A stretch of DNA of 64,000 nt, from NCBI GenBank assembly GCA_027186245.1, contig CP114487.1:7497001-7561000 (forward strand), given 5' to 3'. Source of the stretch: Coriaria nepalensis (lineage: Eukaryota; Streptophyta; Magnoliopsida; Cucurbitales; Coriariaceae). Position numbers and translations under genes: made by a program. The notes below the pieces were generated by a model. It made no database searches, was not told the origin of the DNA, and saw nothing but the letters and a program-made list of their open reading frames with translations. This document shows, one piece after another, positions 11,561 to 23,500 of the stretch; the first letter of the stretch is position 1, and each line of letters opens with the position of its first letter.

Positions 11561-13430
11561 AAAAATAAAAAAGGCTAAAGGCTAAAAACCAGACCCCAAT
11601 ATTTAAAATGTAAGAGTTAAATCCTTACATTTTATGAAATATGCCATGACTCCCCTCCATCCACATTTTTGTTATCAACTAACCATTTGTTAATTTGTTA
11701 ATGTGGTGTATCGAATCCTATTCCACGTTAATTAAGAAAAAAAAATGGTGAAATTTTCTTAAAATTTAAACCCCAAATTCTTACTTAATTTTTTCTCCCA
11801 AAATTTTCTTTTTTCTTTCCTTTTAAACACCAACTGCCGCCGATGTCTGTCGTCAACCACTCCTACACATCATCGACGGATGTCACCTCACCGTTCACCA
11901 TTGCATCACAATTTTCCACTGTTTCCACGCTCCACCCTCTTTCTTTCTTTCTATCTCTTTTTTCTCTCCCCTTTAAACCCACATTCGTTTTTACATCGAC
12001 TTTGATTTCAAATTCGAATGCAGAAATGAATTTGGGTTAGATTTGAACCCATACCTCATATATGGGTTTCAGGGGAAAGAAAGAGAAAGGAAGAGGGGAA
12101 GAAGAAGAAGAGGGTGGGACTTAGGAGCGGCGGCAAATGGTGTGGCGTTGACGTTGGTGAACGGTGAATTAACATTTGTAGGTGGTGGGTGGTGATGGTG
12201 TCAAAAAGAAATAAAAATGATTCAGGGGAAAAAATATATCAAATAAAATCTTGGATTTAAATTGAGAAGAAAAGAAAAAGGTGCATTAGGTGAATAACCA
12301 AAGAGAAAACTTTTTTAAGAGACTAACCCACTTTTTATTTTTCTTAGTATATTAACCATTTCTTTTATTTTTATATATAAAAAAACTAATAAAGGCATAT
12401 AAATTACTATAATGCTATCATCCTATAAAGATTAAAAAATAACCAAAATACTCTGCCCCATGGATTCTAACGGTAAAGAACCTTCGGAACCCATTTCCAT
12501 TAAGCTCCTTAACTTCGATTCATCACTTTTAATCTATTTTTATAACTTGTAAAGCAATTTAATCTCTAATCCTCCCCTTACATTCCCTCTATAAGTTTCG
12601 TAATCAAGAATCACGAACTTGAGAGTCCACAAACCGTTTGGGTAAGTTTCAAACTTCTAAACTTGATTTGATTTCAATGGTTGATAGATAATAATAAATG
12701 AAACTTAAATACTTGTTATTAGTTTTATTTTGTTTGTATTATGTTTTGCATCCTGTTTACATTGCCTAAACTTTGAAATTTGGGTTCATGTTACTCGATT
12801 TCTCGATACCCAAACAGATCTCAAGGCATCGAGCAATGATGATAGAAGTTTTGATTGCTCTATTGCTTGATGCCCTGAAGTCTGTAAGGGTATCGAACAA
12901 TCGAGCATTATTGAAAATTGTAAACTACTAAGATATCGAGCAATTGAATATTACTGAAACCTTAGAACAATCGAGCATTAATGTTTAATTCATTTATTTC
13001 AATCATTCTAATCAATAAAATTAACTTCTTTTATATTTTTCCTTCTACAAAAATGAAAACATTATCCGTAATGATACGTTGATGGTGAATGAAAGGAGAA
13101 TGTAAGTCCAAACGAGAAAGATAATTCATGGTATTGGTATCAAAATAGAATGGAAGGATCAACTGGGATTTCGATCGAATCTAATCACACATATACTGAC
13201 TGTTGGAAGCTATATTTCATTATTTTGATGTAATTAAACTTTCACCTTATTATTTATTTATTCAATTATCCATTTTTATGAAGAATTTTCTTATAAATAA
13301 TGTTTGTAATGTGATTATTTATCAATAAGTTTGTATTGATACTTCGACTATTAGAAATTGAGAATTTTAGCATTCTGTCGCCCCCTTCATGATTGCTCAA
13401 TGGGTACTTGAAGACGGTCATCGAGAAATT
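11561..13430. other. Intergenic AT-rich region, no gene
   Basis: The open frame at 11843-12040 is low-complexity and unsupported. At 12790-12985 the motif ATCGAGCAAT/AATCGAGCAT recurs about five times on one strand, mixed with TTGCTCGATG on the other. 13060-13400 may be decayed copia DNA but shows no clear motif. Confidence 0.5.
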
Positions 13431-14629
13431 GAGAGTTGAATGCATAATATTATCACTCTACTAAACAACCTAGGGGTTGACTTTTTGCTTGAAAGATTTT
13501 TTGGAGTTGACTTCTCTACCAGCAGATACAACATGAAACTTATGATTTGTTTTGATGAAATGACCAAATAGTTTAACTTCATTAAGAATGAAGATGATTC
13601 TCGTATGTACAAGAAAGTTAGTGGGAGCTCTAGTGCTTTCATAGTTCTATATGTGGATGGCATACTGCTCATTGAGAATAATATATGTTACAGTCTATTA
13701 AGTTATGACTATTGAAGAACTTCTCTATGAAAGATTTTGGTGAAGTAGCCTATATTCTAGGAATAAAAATCTATAGATATAGATATAGAAAGCTATTAGG
13801 CTTTACCTAGTCGACATATATAGACAAAATACTAAAGAGGTTTAACATAGAATATTCTAAGAGAGGACTTTTGTTAATGAGTAATGAAATCCACCTCTCC
13901 AAAAATATATCTCCTGACACACAATTGGAGAGAAATGAGATGAGTGAAATCCCTTATGCCTCGGTAATAAGATATATTATGTATGTTATGTTATGTACAA
14001 GATCTGATGTTACCGATGCTTTAAGTGTTACGAGCATCTTTCAAGATAGTCTGGGTCAGAAGCATTTGACTACTGTTAAGAATGTTCTCAAGTATTTGAG
14101 AAGGACTAAATACATATTTTTTTTGTTTATGGAGGATATAACTTGAAAATTGAGAGTTACATAAACTCTAGTTTCCAATCATATGTTGATGATAGTAAAT
14201 CAATTTCAGGATTCATCTTCACAATAAATGTGAAGTAGTCAGTGGAAAGAGTTTCAAATAAGAAATGACTGGATATTCCACTATTGAAGGCAAATATACA
14301 GCTTCATAAGTAGCTAAGGAGGCGGTTTGGATGAAAAAGTTAATACTGAACTTAGTGTGGTTCTTAGCATCATTGATTCCATAGTAGTATACTGCAATAA
14401 TAACGGTGCAATATCACAAGCAAAGAAACCTAGTTCTCATAAGAAATCTAAACACGTGCTGCGACGTTATCACCTCATCCGATGACAATATAGAAATGGT
14501 AGATACATATGACAACATAGCAGATCCATTCACTAAGGCACTTTCCTAGAGGAAATTTGATCGCCATCTTGACAAGATGAGAATTAGAGTAAAAAATGAT
14601 TGACTTTAGTGCAAGTGAGAGATTGAAAG
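13430..14629 (+). pseudogene. Ty1/copia RT-RNase H 3' part, degenerate
   Basis: Plus-strand copia pol fragments occur in order. LYVDGILL at about 13648-13672 is the catalytic YVDD box changed to YVDG. An RNase H segment reads like STSGFIFTLN near 14190-14240. The C-terminal block reads DNIADPFTKALS and KFDRHLDKM at about 14505-14580. A polypurine tract, AGTGCAAGTGAGAGATTG, follows at about 14609-14626. Many frameshifts and stops are present, and the 5' half of the element is missing. Confidence 0.85.
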
Positions 14630-16500
14630 TGTATGCCTGTCAAGCCAATCAGATTTGACCCGATGGGATAAATATCTTATGTGATACTATCTTTATGCAA
14701 ATATTAGCAAAATATTATTTATTGTCATTAATGAAAATCAATTACTATTTATCATGTTTATGGATTTTGTTGGAATTAGTAATATATGTTTTATATATGC
14801 ATATTATGATAAAGTCCAGTATATTGAGTTATACACTCTGCAGACCATGATAGAGATCATGCTAGTAGTGACTTGAGTCACTAAAAAGCTTTTATAATAC
14901 AAATTGTTCATTGTCATAGGATCTCGAGAATGAATATCGATTGATCCGAATAGACAATCATGTTGTTCATCACCTAATTGTTAGGATGGTCGATCTCATA
15001 GCTAGTGGTGTTAGTATAATATCATGATAATTGTATGAGTGCTTAGTAGGGACTAAGGATGTTGAACATGACACTTAAATAATTCTCAATAGTAATTAAT
15101 ACTAACTATTAATAAAAATTATCTAGTAACTATTTTACATGTGATTTTTCGACCTGAGACATTATGATTTTCTTGAGTACCAAATTTTATACTTTGATAT
15201 CATCCTGTGAGCCCTAGCCATGGGTGAACATATGGTGAATTGTTGGGATGAAGTATTGTGCCAAAAAAATTATGATTGGTCAAGAGGAAATTCATCATTT
15301 CTGTATTTGGAATAAGGTCCTATGAATTATATATTTTATTGAACAAGAAACCTTTACAAGATAGTATGATTTGAAGCAAGTTTATGTAAATCCATTGTCG
15401 ATATTCAATAAAAATATGATAGTTTATATGATTTGTCTATTAGGATTTAATAGTTAAACCATGACGTAGGACGAATCATGATATTGACGAGATGAAATGA
15501 TTGTTATTATAAGTATACGGTAGTCACTAAAAGATTTTTTTTGAAGATGGTACTTCTCATCTCCTGAGTAGTTTTGACATTTTGCTAAAAGTTAATCTTG
15601 ACTTAAAGGTTTAAAGTTATTTAATCATAAGGTTTAAACGAATTTAATTCGAAATTAAATAAAATCATAAAGGTGTTTATGAAATCCCCCTATCGGCATG
15701 ATGTAAAATCTAATCGGTCATACACATAAAGTTTTGAGTAACACAATTAAAATTTCATCGGAGAAAAGGAAAAACGGGCCAAAACTATTTTAGGGGTAAA
15801 AGTAATTTAACCTATAGTCTGACTATAATAGCAAAATGGTATCTATTAATTTGTTAATTTAATGTCATGCAGCTCTGTTAGCACAACTAAGTATGATATT
15901 GAATTAATTGAAAATTAATAAGTTACATATGAACTTTTATTTAATTATAAAAGAGTTCTAAATATTTGTAATTAATAATCAGATAGTAAATGGTTAATAA
16001 GTCGAATTATTAAATAAATTTTTATGGATCAAAATTAATCAAAGAGTTGATTAAATAATCCATTGGTGGTTGCCATTGAATGAGCTTTAGCCTATCTCAC
16101 TTTTGTGTTTTAAGACAACAAAGATTCCTAATGAGATTAGAAAAGTATGACCTCGTTTTTGTTATAAATACAAGATATATGGTAGCCGAAATCAACAAGT
16201 GCTCATACAAGCCTCTTGGCAAAAAATCAAAGAGAGAAAAGATAATATTTTTCATTCCTTTCCCCAAACTTATTATCTCATGAGTTGAGATCTTAAGTAC
16301 AAACTTAACCGAACGAAATGAATCGTATAGATAACGATTGGAGGGCGAATATATAGGCGTCTCTCCCATCTTAATAAGAAGAGTTATGTAACTAAGAGGA
16401 AAAATATTCAATTTTCCTAAATCTTGTTTTAAATTTGATGAGATTTATTATATTTTCTATAAAATAAATTATTTATGATATAATTATTATATAATCAGTA
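14630..16500 (+). repeat. 3' LTR of the copia element at 13.4 kb (long, right end uncertain)
   Basis: Begins TGTATGCCTGTCAAGCC straight after the polypurine tract, as in long-LTR plant copia families. From about 15300 onward it is similar to 39850-41100, a second copy in the window: for example CCTATGAATTATAT, GATTTAATAG and the ACTTCTCATCTCC block. Similarity fades near 16440-16500, so the end is only approximate. The open frames at 16080-16411 are inside the LTR and are not genes. Confidence 0.65.
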
Positions 16501-17005
16501 TGTATAGAAATTATACATACTAAAATATAATATGAATAAAATATTAAATATTTATCTTTATATTCATCTTCTATTTTGTCCATTAATATAAAAATTTTCA
16601 ACTAAATTCAAATTAATTATTGATAAAAATAATTTAGATAGGTAGTATAAAATTTTGAGACGGGGCATGTTATGAAACGGTGCAAGGTGACACATAACAT
16701 GCTATAAGAATATGGAAGGTGGCACATAACTGCATCAACATGCTTAGGAAGAGGATATGCCCAGTTGGTTGATTATAAACTATAAACACCTTCATTTCCC
16801 TTGGCTTGAGTTCCCCTTTTCTTGTACTGCTCATGAATGCTTGGTACTCCTCAAGTTATTTTAGGAGTTGTGTACGTTATGATAATAGAAATAGAACGAT
16901 AAATTATATAATATAGAATAAATTTATTTTTTCCATTTTTTATATAAAATTTATATAATAATTAAAATAATAAAATATTATTAAAAAAAATTTAAATTAA
17001 AGTCA

Positions 17006-17038
<33 letters not shown>

Positions 17039-17330
17039 TCTACCTTAAAGTAATTGAAAGAAGGTGGATGATTTATTCTACCTTAATTATGAAAATTAGA
17101 TTTAAAGTTTAAATTAATTTTAAGTATAAGTTTTATTATATATAATATGATACGAAAATATGATATTTATAAAATAATTTAAAAGATTAAAATTACGTAG
17201 AAAATGAAATTGAATGTTTGAAAATTCAAAAATTTTAAGATGAAAATGAAAAAAATAATTTTGCGATGGAAAAGGAAGGAAAGACATAAAGAGGAGGACA
17301 GTTCCAAACAAAGAGAGAGATGGAAACAGA
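16501..17330. other. AT-rich intergenic DNA with a TA microsatellite
   Basis: Contains a TA run at about 17009-17038. No gene is visible. 17330-17450 becomes C/T-rich on the plus strand, which may be core promoter of the next gene. Confidence 0.5.
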
Positions 17331-17561
17331 GAGCGCTTCCATTGTTGCTCTGATCTAACAACCTCCTGAATTCCTTCCTCCATCTCCTCTTGAATTCCTC
17401 CACTTTCTCCTCTTTCATTGTCTGTCGCCATAGAAGACCAGAAAAACCTTTCACTGTTTTCAACTTTTTTTTTTTTTAATTTCCAATTCTTTCAAGTATA
17501 CGGGCTTGTCTTGTTTTCTCTTATTCCTGATCAGCAAAGTTTCCTCGAAGAACATTAAAAA

Positions 17562-20500
17562 ATGTCTTTGAATATGAAAACCCTAACGCAGGCCCTGGCC
17601 AAGACCGCGGCGGTTATTGAAAAAACCGTTCAGACAACTGTACAGGAGGTGACCGGACCCAAGGCCCTCATGGATTACGAGCTCCTCGACCAGGTCGGCT
17701 CAGCAGGGCCAGGTCTTGCTTGGAAATTGTATTCAGCCAGGGCGGCGCGTGAATCTACGCGCGCTCAGCAGTACCCGACGGTATGCGTTTGGGTTTTGGA
17801 TAAGAAGGCTGTGTCGGAGGCACGTGTCCGAGCTGGTCTGTCTAAAGCGGCAGAGGATGCTTTCCTTGATTTGATTCGAGCTGATGCAGTGAGATTGTTG
17901 AGGTTGAGGCATCCAGGCGTGTTGCATGTGGTGCAGGCACTGGATGAGAACAAGAATGCTATGGCGATGGTGACAGAGCCGTTGTTCGCTTCAGTGGCTA
18001 ATGTGCTTGGGAATGTGGAGAGTATTACTAAGGTGCCCAAGGAGCTCAACGACACGGTAATGGTTCTAATGGCTTCAAAAAATGAGTTTGTAAGATTATC
18101 TGTTAGTTTATGTTTAATGAATTTTTGTAGAGCATGAGTACTTTAGAGTTAACTAAGAAAGAATTAGCTTATAAGATGATTTTCCGATTTGGATCTTGTT
18201 TAATGTGCCATGCATTTAATGTTTTAATTACGTAGTTACCTTTCTATAGGATGCTGATGTTTGAAGTAGCCATATATGACAATGGAGTCATTTGTAAGAA
18301 TTTAGAAATGCTTTTCATATTGAAGGGCACACAGCTCCAGAAAGAGAAATGCCAAAAAGAAGCTTGCTGAAATGTTGTTACTTACAGGAAATGGGATTGT
18401 TAGAGGTGAAGCACGGTCTACTCCAGATAGCAGAATCCTTGGATTTTCTCCATAACAATGCACACCTTATTCATCGGGCTATTTCACCTGAGGTTATAAT
18501 TTTTTTATATTTTGTCTCCATTCATCTCAAAATATGTAGAAATAAGTTGCAAGGATGGCATGTATTATTTTTTGCTTATTGTGAATTAGCCCAAGACTTT
18601 CTACTATGGAGTCAATGAGTGGTGTTAATATGTAACTATGAATCATGTAACTTGCAGAATATCCTTATTACTTCAAATGGAGCTTGGAAGCTTGCTGGGT
18701 TTGGTTTTACAATTGCCGTAGATCAGGCCTCAGCTGATACACAGGCTTTCCATTATGCGGTGAGTCATACATTCGATAATGATGGGGAACAATATTGATT
18801 TCATTAGTCCTTCCTATGATATAGATTTTAGCTGGGCCTTGCATTTTATTCCAAAAAAATCTTGTCTGTCATTTGGGGTGCTGATATCATACTTTGGTTT
18901 AATTATATGGTTATGGGATTCTCTTTTGTTGGTTGGTATTCTACTTGCTAATCTTCATATATCCATTTGTCTGCATCCAATTGTTTCTTGTGCCACAGCT
19001 TTTACATGGCTTCATTATTGGGTTTCTAACATCATTAAGCATGCTTTTTGATGGATTCCATTTGTGAGTAATTTGGGGTCACAAGATTCTTATTTGATTT
19101 GAATTGCACAGGAGTATGATGTTGAGGATTCTGTATTACCCCTCCAGCCATCCTTGAATTACACTGCTCCTGAATTGGTTCGTAGCAAGTCATCTGCAGC
19201 TGGATGCTCTTCTGATATTTTCAGTTTTGGATGCCTCTCGTACCATTTGATTGCTAGAAAGCCGCTGTTTGACTGTCACAACAATCTCAAAATGGTAATT
19301 CCAACTTTCTTTCTCTCAGTCATTTAAATAGCCACAATTACTGGAGCAAGGAATGGGTTTAAATTGTAGTATGCTTATTTCTGTTTTCCCAGGATTGACA
19401 CATGTTGATGCACATATATATATATATTTTTAAATGTTCAAATCATCGAGATATTAGTGGACAATTATATATATATATACCTCTCTCTTTCTCATCCCAA
19501 AAAAGGCTTCATTTTAGTCATCATCATCTAAGCCCATTCCCGATGCTTTTGGGGTCGGCTACACGGATATTGGCTCTCCAAGCTATGCGGTCTCTCCACG
19601 TACCATCGCATAATCCAAGCTCTAGGATGTCTTCCCTCACTGCCTTCATTCGAGTTTTCAATGGCCAACCTCTCCATCTACACCCTCCACTTACCTACTA
19701 GTTTAAACTTAGTCTAATTGGGCCCATATTTGGTCTCTGCCGCACATGACCAAACCATATTTGATGTCTCTCTCTAAAAGAAAGGCTGCATTTTAGTATA
19801 TGCTCAATGACATTCACTCTTGTAATCTTGTCTTGGAACTAAATTAACTTTTCTTTTATTCTTTCGTAGTACATGAATTCATTAACTTACTTATCCAATG
19901 AGGCATTTTCCACTATTCCAAGGGAGTTAGTTCCAGACTTGCAAAGAATGCTTTCAACAAATGACTCTTTCCGGCCAACCGCAATGGACTTCACTGGTAA
20001 AATAAACATCTAAAACCTAATTCTGTTGGCCCCCACTCCCAAAACCAAGGGCTTTGCAAACTATGATGATGTAATTAAATATAAACATATTAAATGTTTC
20101 AACTTGGAGGAATATACAATGCCACTGTATGCCGAGCGCGCACAGTTGCTTTAGTTTAAAGCTTCTAATCATTTGTAAATTTACGTTACTAACTCTTCCT
20201 GCAGCTTTAGGGAATTGTTTTTTTGTCTTCACCATTCATCCATTATATTGCTTAGAACTGAAAGTTCCTTATTTATGCTCAGTACTCTATAAATGGAATT
20301 AACTATCCCTTGCCCTCTTGATCAAGTCAAAGACTGCAAATGTTAACAACTTTTCAATTCCATGTCACTTATGAGACCCTTGGTGAAGGCTACTTATGCT
20401 TGGGCATTAACGTATAATATATCATGTCATTTTATTACGCTGAAGCAGTAATTGGATTTGCTCTGCCTTGATACTTGATAACAACTTTTTACTTGTCATG

Positions 20501-23500
20501 GAAGTATAAAGTTTTCCTTCCATGAAAGCTTGGAATGGGAATGTCTATTTCCACTTATCCATGTTTTGCTTTGTTGCAGGTTCTGCATTTTTCCGAGATG
20601 ACACGAGGCTGCGTGCTCTTCGATTTCTTGACCACTTGCTTGTATGAGTCTGAATTTAGCTCGACTGAAAGATGTTTCTAGGATGTTATTACCTGTATAA
20701 GTCTCTGAAGATTAAAGGTGGAACTAGTTGTGATCTTCTGTTTCTTTCTCTACAGGAAAGAGATAACATGCAGAAGTCGGAATTTTTAAAAGCTTTATCT
20801 GAAATGTGGAAAGATTTTGACTCGCGTGTATTGCGGTATAAGGTTTGAGTTTTATAGTCTAATTGATGCTTACATCTTTGACTTCTTGGTACTTTCATAT
20901 GTTTCCAGTCTAAAATATTTGTGCGCGTTATACTTGGTTATCTCCTTTCGATGTTGATACTTATGGAAACAAAATATTGAAAAATGGAAATATCAATTCT
21001 GTTTTACTTTGCAATTTCTTATTTTTCTCAATAGTCTCATAATCTTATATTTTTACTGGCCTATATATAGATATTTAGCAGATTAATGCTTGATTACAGT
21101 AAGGATTTGTAAACCTTAGGTGTGCGACAATGTATGTCAGGCAAACTTGAATCTTAATAAAATTTAAGATCGTGACATGCAGTTTCTTATTTGCCTTTTT
21201 TTTCGTTTTTTTTCCTAAACTTTTCTGCCAACATAATAAATATTCTAGCCCTTTTCCTCAAACTTGGAACTCCTAAACGATTATGTGAACACGCTTTTTA
21301 TAATCTCGTGCAGGTCCTCCCCCCTCTTTGTGCCGAACTTCGGAATTTGGTGATGCAACCGATGATTTTGCCGATGGTTCTCACAATAGCAGAGTCTCAG
21401 GTATAACCCATCTTCATGGAACTGTTTTATCGGCCGATGAAGTTGTCAAAACTTCTCTTGAATTGGCTAGGCTGTGTAACATCGTGGGCTTGTTGGATGT
21501 TTGGTTTCCTTGATGTGTTACTTTACCAAGCATATGGTTTTTATCAGTCATTTCTCAATTTTGCTTTATTAGCGGTGATTTGTAAGGTGAGACAGGTGTT
21601 TGACTGCAATCTAGCAAAATATAAACACAAAACAATAACGATGGTAGTGATACTGATGATAAAAAGATAGTAAATCTTGGTGAATCTTCACCCTTACCTC
21701 TTCTGTCACTAAGTGGTCGTTTCGGGTCTTAGCTACCAGTCTGCACCCTTTCTATTTTGCTTTATTAGTGGATTTTTTTATAGGCGAGACATGTGTTTGG
21801 CTGCAATCTAACAAAATATAAACACAAAACAATAATGATTGTAGTGATGAGAAAAAGATAATAAATCTCGGCAAACTTCAACCTTGCCTCCTCTGTCACT
21901 TAGTGGTCATTGTGGGTCTTAGCTACCAGTCTGCACCCTTAATCATAGGAGGCAACCTAGTCAATAGTTCTTAGTAACTTAGATCAAACAGTAAATTTGA
22001 AGGGAAAAGGCAACTATCCTGGAAAATGTTGGTGTAAGTTCGGATTATCAGCATAACAACATCTGCAGTTGATGGAAATTTTGGATTGATGTTCTTAAAT
22101 ATGTTTTACTGTCTTGGTGTCTTGCATCATTCATTATGATGTTGTAAGCTTGCTAGGATGGAGAGCTCTTGGAATAATTAAATGTTGTCTAAAATTTTAG
22201 GGTAAAAATGATTTCGAGTTATCAACACTACCAGCTCTTATTCCTGCCCTGAGCACGGCTAGCGGTGACACACTGTTGCTACTTGTGAAGCATGCTGAGC
22301 TCATAACCAGCAAGGTAAACTTTTCAGTTCTGCTTGTTTTCTATATTTCGAAAAAAAGAAAAAAAAAATGATTTTGTATGTGAGGTCAATTGAAACTGCT
22401 AGGTGACAGAATGTCTCCAGTCTTGTAAATAAGCTGATTCAACTAGCAAATAAGTTGACTCCTATATTCAACTGAATCTTTTGATTTTTTTATTTATTTT
22501 CTCTCTTTCTTTTTTGCTTTGTTGACTTTAGTAATTGTGTTTATATTAAGTATTTCAATTATAGTACTCTAAGATGGTTTTCAAATGTAATTTTTTGTTT
22601 CTTTCTTGGGTTGAATTTTGAAAACTCTGTTCATAATGAAATATTTTCCCCTGCTACATATTAACATGAAGATGTCATCTACTTGCAATTAGATTGAGTG
22701 GCTATTATTGGTTTATATTTCTAGTTTTTGAAACATTATGCCTCTCTCACAACATTTATCAGAAGAATTGTTAGATCCATGTGGATGGATATATTTAAAT
22801 AGACTATTGATTAAGAGGATGTTTAGGATAACTTAATTTATAAGAAAAGTTATCATTGCTTGAAATTATGCTTATTGACTGTTTGGGGGAAAGTGCTTGG
22901 TGTTTATTACCCAAAAAAAAAAAAAAAAAAACACAAAATACTACGAAACACTTTTTTCTGTTAGCGCCATTTTTGTTAGAAAAGTACCAAGATATTCTTG
23001 TTTCTCTATTATCCATTGGCACTGTAGCATACATGTTAGTTTTAATTGTCCTTTTTGTCATTTGACCGTCATTTAAATACATTTATGGCAATAAGCCATT
23101 CAGCTAATAGTCTCACAAAACACCTTGACAATGTATTATTGTTTATCAGCACTTGTTATCAAATACTTACCAACTTACATAAGAAGCAGTACGCACTCTT
23201 TCAGCATATTTCATGTTATAAGAAGCATGTACTGTTTTACATGATGAGTGAATGTTCTATACGATCCCTTCTTTATTCTTTCTGTTGTGACTATAGACTA
23301 GCCAGGAGCAGTTAATTTCACATGTCCTTCCTTTGATTCTTCGAGCTTACGATGAGAATGATGTTCATATACAAGAGGAAGTTCTGAGAAAATCTTCCTC
23401 TCTTGCTAAGAGGCTTAATGTTCAGGTGAGAGTTCCATGTCTTTTTTCTTATGTATTTATTTTCTTTCACATCAGTCTTCATTCTTAATACAAGACTACA

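Noticed and set aside
11843..12040. 65-codon open frame starting MSVVNHSYTSS
   Set aside because: Low-complexity S/F/T-rich product, no splice context, AT-rich intergenic DNA.
16080..16411. Open frames on both strands at 16.1-16.4 kb
   Set aside because: They lie in a copia LTR shared with 40.7-41.0 kb, where the frames are not kept.
22804..23315. Open frames inside the SCYL2 intron before exon 10
   Set aside because: Intronic, poly-A/T driven, without family matches; phase of flanking exons joins without them.
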